A stretch of 64,000 nucleotides of DNA, taken from assembly GCA_965226645.1 (NCBI GenBank), contig CBDDDL010000004.1:372001-436000 (forward strand), in the 5' to 3' direction. The position numbers were made by a program, and so were the translations under genes. The notes under the pieces were generated by a model, which did no database searches, was not told where the DNA came from, and saw only the letters and a list, made by a program, of their open reading frames with translations. Positions 9,033 to 18,196 of the stretch are shown in pieces. Positions within the stretch are counted from its first letter, which is position 1. Each line of letters begins with the position of its first letter. This DNA comes from Poriferisodalis sp965226645 (GTDB taxonomy: Bacteria > Actinomycetota > Acidimicrobiia > Acidimicrobiales > Poriferisodalaceae).

Positions 9033-9830
9033 CAGCGCAGCCAGCGTGCGCGCATGATGGCTGACGCCACGATGTCGAGGGCGCCCGTCCGCCGATGATG
9101 CCCGCACAGCGACCGCGGTGGCTGTTCCGAGGCGATCCAGCACCGCGGCATGGCCCGCCAGATCCAGTCCTGCGAAACCGAGGGGACTGTCACTGCCGAG
9201 GTGCCCGGGCCCTGGCGCGACGACGATTCGATCGATGCCGCGCTGTGCAAGTGCCGCCACACCCGAAGCCACCGTGACCGACTCGATCGGCGCGCCGAAC
9301 GCATGACCAGCGCTCACCGCAGTCGCGAAGACACCGCCCTCAAGCGCCGCCGCTGCGAGATCGCTGAGCACGAACGGCAGTGCGCCGCCGTCGGTCATGA
9401 CATAGCCGGGGGCCGTGCCCAAAGCATCGGCCGCCGCCGCGGCAAGCGCCACTGCATGGCTGTGCAAGACACACAAGACAACCCGGACCGATCCGAGCGA
9501 CGGAAGTCGGCCAACGGTGCCAGCCGAGCCGGATTCTTCGATTGTCTCGACCCCCAGCTGCTCGGACAGGTATCGGGCTTTCATGATTCGTCCCGGGCCC
9601 GCAGCCCCCAGCCAAGGCGAGGTCAGGTTGGCGTGTACGACATGGGCCCCGCCAGTTCCGAGCCCCAAGTCCACAGCGGTCGTGTTCACCAGCAGCTCAT
9701 CGCCCGCTGAGACGATTCCGCACAGGTCGGTCAGCGCATAGGCCTCGCTGGTGTCAGCCAGAGTCATCCTCTGCAACCCGGGCCGGACATCACGCACGGA
9801 GATCGCCCGCAGACGCGCGAAGCGCGGCAT
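8748..9830 (-). CDS. DUF3866 family protein
   Basis: 360 residues, matching the actinobacterial DUF3866 family as I remember it: an N-terminal beta-rich part with NTTAVDLGLGTGGAHVVHANL, a central LHSHAVALAAAAADALGTAPGYVMTDGGALPF stretch, and GHLGSDSPLGFAGLDLAGHAAVLDRLG. No signal peptide or transmembrane segment. Function is unknown. It forms a unit with lepB through an ATGA overlap and lies downstream of pafA on the same strand (70-base gap), so it may be transcribed with the Pup-proteasome operon. Confidence 0.75.
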   Translation of the reverse strand: MPRFARLRAISVRDVRPGLQRMTLADTSEAYALTDLCGIVSAGDELLVNTTAVDLGLGTGGAHVVHANLTSPWLGAAGPGRIMKARYLSEQLGVETIEESGSAGTVGRLPSLGSVRVVLCVLHSHAVALAAAAADALGTAPGYVMTDGGALPFVLSDLAAAALEGGVFATAVSAGHAFGAPIESVTVASGVAALAQRGIDRIVVAPGPGHLGSDSPLGFAGLDLAGHAAVLDRLGTATAVAVRASSADGRPRHRGVSHHARTLAALCPSGTVVPMPAQARNSFPDGIDTDDLMPATSMPETDVAWARSLGSRAVVVPPLSIPEAIRRNGLTITTMGQPLDTDADACAWLGAAANWLVGRA

Positions 9831-9900
9831 CCGGTGCTCTCAGCCCGCTGGATCGCTGCGCCGAACCATCGTCAAGTGCGGTGTATTCATTCGGCTGGGC

Positions 9901-11268
9901 TCAAAGCGATTCGATGAGCTTGTCGACACGTTCGTCATGGGATCGGAACGGGTCCTTGCACAGCACTGTCCGCTGTGCCTGGTCGTTGAGCTTCAGATGT
10001 ACCCAGTCGACCGTGTAATCGCGGCGGCGGGCCTTTGCCTCGCGCACAAAGGCACCTCGGAGGCGTGCGCGCGTCGTCTGCGGAGCTTCTTCTGTGGCGC
10101 GGCGGACATCTGCGTCGTCGATGATGCGCTCGACGAGACCCCGGCGCTGCATGAGATAGAAGACGCCACGAGTCGAATGCACATGGTGGTACTGCAGGTC
10201 CAGCAGCGCGATCTGCGGATCGTCGAACCCGACGCCAGCTCGGTCGGCGAACCCGGTCAGCAATTTGTGCTTGATGACCCAGTCAATTTCGCGGTCGAGC
10301 TTGAGCGGATCGTCGGCGATAACTGTCATGCAGTGCTCCCACATCTGCAATGCCTGCGACTCTTCAGGAGTGAGTTCATTGATCTCGGCAAACCGGAGTG
10401 CGCGTTCGAGATATTCCGACTGAACGTCGAGCGCACTGACTTCGCGTCCGTTCGCGAGCCGGACCTTGCGCCGGCATGACGTGTCGTGGCTGATCTCACG
10501 GATGGCCCGGATCGGGTTCTCGAGCGTCATGTCGCGCAGCACGACTGTTGGATCTTCGAGCATGCGCAGCATCAGCGCAGCGGCGCCGATCTTGAGGAAT
10601 GACGTGTACTCGCTCATGTTGGAATCGCCGACGATGACGTGCAGGCGTCGAAAACGCTCTGCGTCGGCGTGCGGTTCGTCCCGCGTGTTGATGATCGGGC
10701 GGCTGCGGGTGGTGGCGCTCGACACGCTTTCCCAGATGTGCTCGGCCCGCTGCGTTATGCAATACCGCGCTCCCTTGGCGGTGTTGAGGACCTTGCCCGC
10801 ACCTGCGTAGATCTGCCGGGTGACCAGGAACGGAATCAGCACCTCGGCATAGTTCGAGAAGTCGTCGGCCCGGCTGGTGAGATAGTTCTCGTGACAGCCG
10901 TAGCTGTTGCCGGCCGAATCAGTGTTGTTCTTGAACAGGTAGATGGTGCCGTTGAAGGCTTCCTCGGCAAGGCGCTCTGTGGCACTTGCGACGAGTTGTT
11001 CAAGAATGCGCTCTCCGGCGCGGTCATGGCAGACCACGTCGTAAATGGAGTCGCACTCAGGTGTCGCGTACTCAGGATGGCTTCCTACATCGAGATACAA
11101 CCGCGCACCGTTTGCCAGGAACACGTTGCTCGAGCGACCCCACGAGACGACGCGACGGAACAGGTAGCGCGCCACTTCGTCAGGGCTGAGCCGGCGTTGG
11201 CCTCGCAGGGTGCAGGTGACTCCGTATTCGTTCTCGAGTCCCATGATGCGGCGCTGCACGTCGCTCAC
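9901..11268 (-). CDS. pafA: Pup--protein ligase PafA
   Basis: Ligates the C-terminal glutamate of Pup to substrate lysines with ATP. 455 residues, glutamine-synthetase-like fold. The N-terminal IMGLENEYGVTCTLRGQRRLSPDEVARYLFRRVV is diagnostic of PafA and lacks the Dop loop seen in the neighbouring Dop. The YLDVGSHPEYATPEC segment carries the catalytic aspartate, and NTRDEPHADAERFRRLHVIVGDSNMSE is conserved. It is separated from prcA by 119 bases. The pafBC regulator genes that usually follow pafA in mycobacteria are not in this window. Confidence 0.97.
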   Translation of the reverse strand: MSDVQRRIMGLENEYGVTCTLRGQRRLSPDEVARYLFRRVVSWGRSSNVFLANGARLYLDVGSHPEYATPECDSIYDVVCHDRAGERILEQLVASATERLAEEAFNGTIYLFKNNTDSAGNSYGCHENYLTSRADDFSNYAEVLIPFLVTRQIYAGAGKVLNTAKGARYCITQRAEHIWESVSSATTRSRPIINTRDEPHADAERFRRLHVIVGDSNMSEYTSFLKIGAAALMLRMLEDPTVVLRDMTLENPIRAIREISHDTSCRRKVRLANGREVSALDVQSEYLERALRFAEINELTPEESQALQMWEHCMTVIADDPLKLDREIDWVIKHKLLTGFADRAGVGFDDPQIALLDLQYHHVHSTRGVFYLMQRRGLVERIIDDADVRRATEEAPQTTRARLRGAFVREAKARRRDYTVDWVHLKLNDQAQRTVLCKDPFRSHDERVDKLIESL

Positions 11269-11387
11269 GGTACTGCTGGCCGGCGCAGCCCGGCGCGCCG
11301 AGACGCCGCGGCGAGTTGGGGCATGGTCGGCGCAATGCGTACAGCGTCACGCGGCGCCGTTGGGGTCGACGGGCGACGACGGACTCG

Positions 11388-12098
11388 CTAGGAAGCAGAA
11401 TCCTCGCCCAGGGCTTGCGCTACCTCGGCATCGTCAAGGCGGCGAAAGCAACGGCGGCGATGGGTCGCGCCGGGCACGGTGGCCTCCAGCAACGCCACCT
11501 CGAGGTCCGCTGCGGTGATCTCGCGGTCCTCTCCGGCGAGCGCGCTACGGGCCAGCGTGAGGGCGGCGGCGGCATCAAGGCCCGGGTCGTAACCCTCTTC
11601 GACGCGATCGCGCACCGCGTCCGCCTCGCCGCCGATGCAGCAGTACGCGTCCTCGTCCATGACCGTGCCGTCGTATTGGATCCGGTAGAGCTGATTGGGC
11701 TCGCCCCCGGTGCCGACCTCGACAACCACGATCTCGACCTCGAGCGGCTTCAGTTCGTGGGTGAAGAACTGGCCGAGCATCTGCGCGTACTGATTCGCGA
11801 GGCTGCGAGCCTCCACGTCAGATCGTGAGTACTGGTAGCCCTTCAGCTCGGCATGGCGAACCCCGGCGACACGCAACTGATCAAATTCGATGTAGCGGCC
11901 AACGCCGCCGAACGCGATGCGGTCGTAGATCTCTGAGACTTTGCGGAGTGTCGCGCTGGCGTTCTCTGCCACGAGCGCTATCCCGCCGTCATATTCCAAG
12001 GTGATCAGTGACCGACCCCGCGCAATCCCTTTGCGCGCGTAATCGGCTCGGTCTTGCATCAACTGCTCGGGGCTGACGTACAGCCCAGGCATGCTCAT
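11388..12098 (-). CDS. prcA: 20S proteasome alpha subunit PrcA
   Basis: Structural alpha ring of the actinobacterial proteasome, 236 residues. The N-terminal gate region MSMPGLYVSPEQLMQDRADYARKGIARGRSLITLEY is typical. No N-terminal catalytic Thr is present, as expected for alpha. The C-terminal tail is charged and variable. It overlaps prcB by four bases (ATGA at 12095-12098), which couples translation of the two subunits. Confidence 0.97.
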   Translation of the reverse strand: MSMPGLYVSPEQLMQDRADYARKGIARGRSLITLEYDGGIALVAENASATLRKVSEIYDRIAFGGVGRYIEFDQLRVAGVRHAELKGYQYSRSDVEARSLANQYAQMLGQFFTHELKPLEVEIVVVEVGTGGEPNQLYRIQYDGTVMDEDAYCCIGGEADAVRDRVEEGYDPGLDAAAALTLARSALAGEDREITAADLEVALLEATVPGATHRRRCFRRLDDAEVAQALGEDSAS

Positions 12099-12949
12099 CG
12101 CGAACCCCCACGCCGTGCTGTGCCCCGAACGCTCGATCCGCTTTCGCTCGTCAGGTCTGCTTGGAGCGAAGCGAACACTTCGCCCGACTCAGCGTCCGCG
12201 AGCTGTCGAAAGCCGTCCGGTCCGATGACCGCGAGCACCGGGTAGATCCCCCGCACAGGATCGGGCCCGCCCGTCGCGCTGTCGGAATCCGCGGCGTGCC
12301 ACAACGCTTGCACGCTGAGCGCCAATGCTTCGGCTTCGGTGAGATCCTCACGAAAGCCGAGCTTGAGGACCGTTCCGGCGTGGAGACTGCCAGAGCCCGC
12401 CGTGGCGTAGTCCTGCTCCTCATACCGCCCGCCCGTGACGTCGTACTGGAACAGGCGCCCGCGGTTGTTGATGGGTTCGTAGCCGACAAAGATCGGCACA
12501 ACGGCCAAGCCCAACATCGCCTGGGGCAGGTGGCCGCGCAGCATCTCCGCCAGCTGGTTCGCCTTGCCTTCGAGGCTGAGGGGCTTGCCCTCGATCTTCT
12601 CGTAGTACTCGAGCTGCAACTGGAAGATGCGCACCATCTGCACCGCAGGGCCTGCGGCTCCCGCGATGGCGACCGCAGAGTGGGCGTCGGCCGGGAAAAC
12701 CTTCTGCATGTCGCGATGGCTGATCAGGTGGCCGCTGGTTGCCCGCCGGTCGCCGGCGACGATGACGCCGTCGGCGCTGCGTACCGCCAGCACCGTCGTG
12801 GCATGGCCTGGATCGAATCCGGTGTGCTTGATGTCAGAGACCGACATCCCGACGAATTCCGAGAATGGCTCGTTGCCCGTACGGCGCAACAGCTCGAGGA
12901 AACTTGCTCCCGGGTCGTCCGCTGGGGCGTAGAACGGTATGCCCGTCAC
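12095..12949 (-). CDS. prcB: 20S proteasome beta subunit PrcB
   Basis: Catalytic beta subunit, 284 residues including a 50-residue propeptide. Autocleavage is expected between Ala50 and Thr51 in DPGHATTVLAVRSADGVIVAGDRR; Thr51 is the nucleophile, and the DRRATSGHLI stretch with its Asp/Arg pair follows the family pattern, as does the SGSLHAG region. The start is GTG at 12949, overlapping the pup stop as GTGA. The gene order pup-prcB-prcA is canonical. Confidence 0.97.
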   Translation of the reverse strand: MTGIPFYAPADDPGASFLELLRRTGNEPFSEFVGMSVSDIKHTGFDPGHATTVLAVRSADGVIVAGDRRATSGHLISHRDMQKVFPADAHSAVAIAGAAGPAVQMVRIFQLQLEYYEKIEGKPLSLEGKANQLAEMLRGHLPQAMLGLAVVPIFVGYEPINNRGRLFQYDVTGGRYEEQDYATAGSGSLHAGTVLKLGFREDLTEAEALALSVQALWHAADSDSATGGPDPVRGIYPVLAVIGPDGFRQLADAESGEVFASLQADLTSESGSSVRGTARRGGSR

Positions 12950-13137
12950 TCGCCGCCCTTCTGCACGTAGTTCTTCACGAACTCCTCCGCGTTGGTCTCC
13001 AGCACGCCGTCGATTTCGTCGAGCAAGTCGTCGAGTTCGGCCTTGAGCTCCGTCGCCGACTCGGCCGCTGCACCCTCGTGCGCAACGCTTTCCGCCTCCC
13101 TGGGTGCGGACCTTCGCTTCTGTTCGCGTTCTGCCAT
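12946..13137 (-). CDS. pup: prokaryotic ubiquitin-like protein Pup
   Basis: Intrinsically disordered tag protein of 63 residues that targets proteins to the Mpa-proteasome. The C-terminal half (ATELKAELDDLLDEIDGVLE and EEFVKNYVQKGGE) is the Mpa-binding helix and the ligation end. It ends in Gly-Gly-Glu, so it needs no deamidation by Dop before ligation, unlike mycobacterial Pup ending in GGQ. I place the start at ATG 13137 because AGAAAGG lies six bases upstream and the length then matches the family; the longer open frame upstream runs antisense into dop. Confidence 0.96.
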   Translation of the reverse strand: MAEREQKRRSAPREAESVAHEGAAAESATELKAELDDLLDEIDGVLETNAEEFVKNYVQKGGE

Positions 13138-13255
13138 TTCGGACCTTTCTCGCTCCTCGCGTGCGGGGCGTTTCGAATTCTGTCGCGATGTACCGGTGCT
13201 CGCGCGTCTCGATGTGTCGAACGTTTCGACAATGTGCCGGCTGGCACCTCGCCGG

Positions 13256-14776
13256 CTAGCTCCCCAGGCGGCGCAGCAATTCGGCTGCGTCGTCGCATTC
13301 GTCCAACAAGTTACCCACGTGCTTGAGGGTTCCTCGCAGCGGTTCGAGCATCGGGACCCGCCGCAAGGGATCGGAGCCGATGTCGAAGACCATCGAGTCC
13401 CAGTTGGCTGCGACGATCGCTTCTCCGAATTTCTCCAGGCATCGGCCGCGGAAATAGGCACGAGTCGTGGGCGGCGGCTCCGAAACCGCCAGATCCACTT
13501 CGGCGTCATCGGTGATGCGTTCCAGCCCCATGCGCCTCGCGAGGGACTTGTCGGGCCGCAGATCGTGGTACTGCAAGTCCAGCGCGGCCAGCTTCGGGTC
13601 GTCCCAATCAAGTCCGTGGCGGTCGGCAAACCCCTCGTACAGCCTGAGTTTGGCTACCCAGTCCAGCTGTGTCGCCAAGCTCATCGGGTCGGATTCGAGC
13701 GCAGCGAGCATCGCTTCCCAGCGATCCAGGACGTCGTTGCCGACGTCATCGCCTCCGACCGCCTCCAGACCATGGCTCTGCGCATACTTGCGAGCCAGAT
13801 TGAGGTACTCCCACTGGATCTCAATCGCACGCATCTTGCGCCCGTCAACGAGCTCGATGAGTCCGCGCAGGCTTGTGTCGAAGCTCACTTGGCGCAGGGC
13901 CGCGACCGGCACCTTGGGTGTCAGCGGTTCCGGCACGAAGTCGTCGTCGATCATCGCCAGCACGAGCGACGTGGTGCCCAGCTTGAGATACGTCTGGACT
14001 TCGCTCATGTTGGCGTCGCCGACGATGACGTGCAGCCGCCGGTACTTTCGGGTGTCTGCGTGCGGCTCGTCGCGGGTGTTGACGATCGGTCGCTTGAGCG
14101 TCGTCTCAAGCCCGACTTCCTCCTCGAAGAAATCCGCTCGCTGGGTGATCTGGAAGGGCCGGCCGACAAATGGCGCCGCGGACCGATCGGGCATCGGCAC
14201 CTCGGTGCCGATCTTGCCTGCTCCGCAGAACACTTGCCGCGTGACGAAGAACGGCAGGATGTGGGTCACCACTCGGGCGAATGGCACGTTCCGATCCAGC
14301 AGGTAGTTCTCGTGACAGCCGTAGCTGTTGCCCTTGCCGTCGCTGTTGTTCTTGTGGATCACCAACTCCTCGCTGTCAGGAAGCAAGTTGTTGGCAGCTT
14401 CCATCGAGCGAATCAGGATCTCTTCGGCGGCGCGGTCGTAGACAACGCACTGGCGTGCATCGGAGCACTCCGGAGTCGACAGCTCGGGGTGAGCGTGGTC
14501 GACGTAGTAGCGCGCCCCGTTCGTGAGCACCGCATTGACGAGGTGCGTCTCGATCTCCGGGGCCAAAGCGTCGAACTCGTTGAAGCCCCGCGCGTCAGTG
14601 CCCGGATGCTCGTCTTCGAAGTCCCAGTTGACGCGCTGGCACAGATAGCCGTTGACGTACGCGTTGATGATCATCGACGACGCCGCGACCGGGTTCGAGT
14701 CACCGTCGCAGCGATGGAGGATGCCAAATTCGGTCTCGATGCCTACGACCTTGTGAACCGCCACAGCGCGAGACAC
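13256..14776 (-). CDS. dop: Pup deamidase/depupylase Dop
   Basis: Removes Pup from substrates (and deamidates GGQ-type Pup). 506 residues, homologous to PafA. It begins VVGIETEFGILHRCDGDSNPVAA and carries the Dop-specific loop (about residues 35-65, with WDFEDEHPGTDARGFN) absent from PafA. The active-site aspartate lies in ARYYVDHAHPELSTPEC, and NTRDEPHADTRKYRRLHVIVGDANMSE is conserved. The start is GTG 14776, or the GTG four codons inside. A 74-bp repeat begins 15 bases upstream, and mpa, its usual neighbour, is displaced by a 4.5-kb island. Confidence 0.96.
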   Translation of the reverse strand: MSRAVAVHKVVGIETEFGILHRCDGDSNPVAASSMIINAYVNGYLCQRVNWDFEDEHPGTDARGFNEFDALAPEIETHLVNAVLTNGARYYVDHAHPELSTPECSDARQCVVYDRAAEEILIRSMEAANNLLPDSEELVIHKNNSDGKGNSYGCHENYLLDRNVPFARVVTHILPFFVTRQVFCGAGKIGTEVPMPDRSAAPFVGRPFQITQRADFFEEEVGLETTLKRPIVNTRDEPHADTRKYRRLHVIVGDANMSEVQTYLKLGTTSLVLAMIDDDFVPEPLTPKVPVAALRQVSFDTSLRGLIELVDGRKMRAIEIQWEYLNLARKYAQSHGLEAVGGDDVGNDVLDRWEAMLAALESDPMSLATQLDWVAKLRLYEGFADRHGLDWDDPKLAALDLQYHDLRPDKSLARRMGLERITDDAEVDLAVSEPPPTTRAYFRGRCLEKFGEAIVAANWDSMVFDIGSDPLRRVPMLEPLRGTLKHVGNLLDECDDAAELLRRLGS

Positions 14777-14790
14777 TAGCCCTCAGGTCC

Positions 14791-14864
14791 ACCGGCCTCC
14801 ACGGGTTGTCTTGTTCAGCACAACCCGACCAATACACCGGGGAACCAGCCGACCCGTGGACGGC
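14791..14864. repeat. 74-bp direct repeat, left copy, flanking the CWB2/LysR island
   Basis: This stretch matches 19255-19328 at 66 of 74 positions by direct alignment. Both copies start ACCGGCCTCCACGGG and end ACCCGTGGACGGC (left) or the equivalent with one change. Each copy has an outer inverted repeat (TCCACGGGT with ACCCGTGGA in this copy) and an inner one (CGGGTTGT with ACAACCCG in this copy), so it can fold into a stem-loop. It lies just upstream of dop. Confidence 0.85.
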
Positions 14865-14953
14865 GGGGCACCGAAGCGCGCATGTGGGCTAATTGGAGTC
14901 ATTGTTCCTGCTTATAGTTGTTCTTGATAGTAGGCGAGTCTTTGGGGGTTGTG

Positions 14954-17900
14954 GTGTCGGTTGGTCGTTGGCGTGGTGTGTGGGCGTGGTTGGCGGGGTT
15001 GTTGCCGGCGGCGGTGCGTGGTGTGGTGAGCGTTGGTTGGCGGCGGGTTGTTGTCGCGGTGTCGGTGTTGGCGTTGGCGGGGTTGTTGCCGGTGGGTGCG
15101 GGCGCGCAGGAGTCGTCGGTGGTGTTGGCGTTCGCGTCGGACGGCTCGTTGTCTGATGTGGGCACGGCGGCGTCGTTGGTGGCGGCTGGGGGTGCTGATG
15201 CGGTGGTGTTGGTGGGTTCCGGCGGTTTGTCGGTTTCGGCTGCGGGTGTGGTGCGTGACGCGGCGCCGGTTGGCGCGGTGTTGGTCGGCGGCACCGCTGT
15301 GTTGCCGGCGGGGGTGCAGTCGCGCGTCGAGGAGTTGTCGGGCGGTGTGAGCGCGCAGCGGGTCGCGGGCGCGGACGCGGCGCCGGATCGGATCGGGCGG
15401 CGACCGCGGCGGCGGCGGCGCGTCTTGTGGCGGCGGGGGTGCGGGACCTGACGGTGGTGCTGGCCAATGGGTGGTCGTTGCCCGATGTGGGGGTAGCTGC
15501 GTCGTTGGTGGCTGCTGGGGGTGCTGATGTGGTGCTCTATGGGGGCGTCGACGCGTTGGGCGACGCGACAGCGGATGTGCTCGGTGAGCTGGCGGTGAGC
15601 GAGCTGATCGCGGTCGGCGGCACCGCGGCGCTGCCGACAGCGGTGGTGGACGCGGCGGCCGCCGCGGCCGGCGTCGGCGACGCGAAACGGCTGAGCGGCT
15701 CCACCCGGGTGCATACCGCGGCGCGGGCGGCGCGCGATGCGGCGGGGGACTGCACCGACACCGTAGTGATCGCGAACGGCTGGTCAGATGCCGATGTGGG
15801 TGCGGCTGCGGCGCTGGCGGCTGCGTTGGAGAACGCTGCGGTGCTCTACGCCCAGGACGCGGACACCGCCGGCGCTGTGACCGTGTCGGCGCTGGAGCGT
15901 CTGGAGCGTCTGGACCCGGTGCGCATCGTGATCATCGGCGGCACCGACACCGTGTCCGACGCGCTCGCCGAATCGCTGACCGCCAGCAGCCCCCGCAAAG
16001 TGGACCGCTATGAAGACCCCGCCGCAGCAACACAACACGCCCTCAGCCACACCGCCACCGCATGCGACACCGGCAGCAGCAACAGCGGCAGCAGCGGCGG
16101 CACCAGCAGCAGCAGCGGCAGCAGCGGCAGCAGCGCAGCAGCAGCAGCGGCAGCAGCGGCAGCAGCGGCAGCAGCGGCGGCAGCGGCACTCCGCCCCAGC
16201 AGCAACCACAAGAGCGACTGCCGGAAACCAACAGCAATGCGCGGCTCAGCCAGCTGACGGCCGACCCGGGCGGCGAATTCGATGTCGAAGCCTTCACACG
16301 CACCTATGACGTGACAGTGGACTATGAAACGGAAATCGTGACGGTCACCGCGGCGCCCGAAGTGACCGGGGCCGATGTCGAGATCTTGCCGAGGGACGCG
16401 GACAGCACCCCTGGTCATCAGGTGACCCTCAATGCAGATGGCAGGTACGGCGCACCGTCTCAGACCACGATCACCGTGACCGTCACCGCAACCGACACGA
16501 CCACCACCAAGGCCTATCAGATCAAGGTCATACGCAGGGGTGATCCCAGTACAAATCCGCTGCTCCGCTCGCTGGAGATCGACCCGGGTGGCGGACTATG
16601 GCCAGCGTTCAATGCTGCCCGCGGCAACTATGACGTGCCGGTGGACAACGACACCGAGACTGTGACGGTTGCTGCGGAGTCCCCAGTGGCCGGGGCCAAA
16701 GTCGTGATCTTGCCGACGGACGCGGACGGCAACAGCAACAATGGTCATCAGGTGACCCTCGATCCGACCGGCATGTACGGCGCAAAGTCCGACACCGAAA
16801 TCACCGTGACGGTCACCGCAACCGACATGACCACTACGAAGACCTACCGGATCACCGTCAATCGCGCCGCAGCAGCGGCATGGGAACGCGACACAGTCAA
16901 GGACATCTTGCTGCCGTCAATGGAGCTGTACTTGCCGCCAATACCGTATGACGCCGAGCGAGACGGCACCGGCCCGTGGGCGCGGTTCGAGCCGGGGGGA
17001 ATATGGTCTGACGGGACCACGGTGTGGGCATCGGACGGTGCCGGAAGGGGGATTCCTGGTCCTGAATGGATATCAGACCGCCCGTTGAATATTTATGCGT
17101 TCAACCTCTCGACCGGGGCACGCGACGAATCAAAGGACCTCCCCGACCCGGGTGTCTCCGGGAGGAGCAATCTCGCGTACATATGGTCCGACACCGAGAC
17201 GATGTGGGTGCTGGACTGGGCAAGCGACGTGGTGCACGCGATCAACATGTCGGACGGCGAAGTGGACGCCAACAGAGAATTCGACGCCCGCGAAGACAGC
17301 GACGAGTACGTGAGCGGCATATGGTCGGACCGAACAACGCTCTATGTCGCCATCTCAACAGGACGCGGAAGATCCAGGAGCAATGCCAGGATCGATGCCT
17401 ACGATCTCGCCACCGGTGATCGAGATGAGGACAAGGACATCGACAGCTTGTGGGCCGCAGGCAACCGGAGACCTTATGGCATATGGTCGGACGGGATCAC
17501 CCTCTGGGTTGCCGACGCCTGGCACGTTTTCGCGTACGAACTCGACACTGGCAATCGCCGAGCCCACCTGGAATTCAATGCCAGCTTTGGGTATACCCAG
17601 GCACTAAATGACATTTGGTCCGATGGGCGCACCATGTGGGTTTCCTACGACCATGTAGGAACTCGAACGTGGGACTGGTTGCGCGGGTTTGAAATGCCCC
17701 CAACGGGTCTGCTGCACTCGCTGACACTCAGCGGCACCGATGTGCCGTTCCAGACCAGTCGCAGCAGCTACGAAGCCGAAGTGCCCGCCGGTACGGCATC
17801 GGTCACGGTGGTCGCCACGCCAGCGTTCGACGACTCCGAGGTGACGATTCTGCCGGTCGACGCCGACGGCAGCACCGATGGCCACCAGGTCAGCCTCGCG

Positions 17901-17984
17901 ACCGGCGACAACGACATCACCATCACCTCCGTCAACGGCGGCGATGAACGCGTGTACACGATTACGGTGACCGTCCTCAGCTGA
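14954..17984 (+). pseudogene. CWB2 cell-wall-binding surface protein with cadherin-like and propeller-like repeats, two frameshifts
   Basis: One long secreted protein broken by two single-base losses. Frame 1 (GTG 14954, GGGGG upstream; TTG 14918 is an alternative) gives a signal peptide (VVVAVSVLALAGLLPVGAGA) and the first CWB2 repeat, to about 15394. Frame 2 (about 15397-16134) gives two more CWB2 repeats (VVLANGWSLPDVGVAASL, VVIANGWSDADVGAAAAL). Frame 3 (about 16136-17984) gives a Gly/Ser linker, two cadherin-like beta-sandwich domains, six or so repeats of the type GIWSDGTTVWASD, and a last cadherin-like domain. A missing G at 15395-15397 and another near 16135 explain the shifts. It is likely to be surface-anchored if whole; whether it is expressed now is uncertain. 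Confidence 0.82.
16075..16195 (+). repeat. GGCAGCAGC-type short tandem repeats encoding a Gly/Ser linker
   Basis: An array built of GGC and AGC triplets, largely in 9-base units, joins the CWB2 domains to the cadherin-like domains. In the intended frame it reads Gly-Ser-Ser repeats. After the single-base loss near 16135 the old frame reads a poly-alanine run. Such arrays change length easily by slippage, though unit gains of 9 bases alone would keep frame. Confidence 0.8.
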
Positions 17985-18034
17985 GCGCTGCTTGGCAGCG
18001 ACAGAGCGCCTGCGCAGGCATGGAAACCGGTGGC

Positions 18035-18067
18035 TTGGCTTGCAACGCCGATTCCATTGCAAGCCAA
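18035..18067. promoter_or_regulatory. 33-base dyad: 11-bp perfect inverted repeat with 11-base spacer
   Basis: TTGGCTTGCAA at 18035-18045 is matched exactly by TTGCAAGCCAA at 18057-18067. It sits 50 bases after the CWB2 stop and 130 bases before the lysR start. There is no T-run after it, so a classical terminator is doubtful; it could be a terminator of the factor-assisted kind or an operator. Confidence 0.5.
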
Positions 18068-18137
18068 ATTGCCAAACAATGCAATGCAGTGCGCCGGGGA
18101 AACCATAAACAGGCCATCGATTGCCGCAATTTCTTGG

Positions 18138-18150
18138 GCTAAATATTAGC
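18138..18150. promoter_or_regulatory. LysR-type box candidate upstream of the LysR gene
   Basis: GCTAAATATTAGC is a 13-base interrupted palindrome (GCTAA-ATA-TTAGC) 46 bases before the LysR start. LysR-type proteins bind T-N11-A dyads near their own promoters, so an autoregulatory site is plausible. The assignment is by position and shape only. Confidence 0.4.
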
Positions 18151-18196
18151 AACATCGACGGCTGATGGCCTGCATCGAACGCCTATCGTTCGGCTG

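Noticed and set aside
12992..14779. Long plus-strand open frame of about 595 codons opposite dop
   Set aside because: It is fully antisense to dop, which has unmistakable conserved motifs; long antisense frames are expected at this GC content.
15395..16135. Programmed ribosomal frameshifting in the first CWB2 gene
   Set aside because: Neither site has a slippery heptamer followed by a plausible pseudoknot, and two such events in one gene would be unusual; indel or sequencing error is simpler.
16075..16195. CRISPR-like array in the GGC/AGC repeats
   Set aside because: The units are contiguous coding triplets without spacers and read as a Gly/Ser linker.
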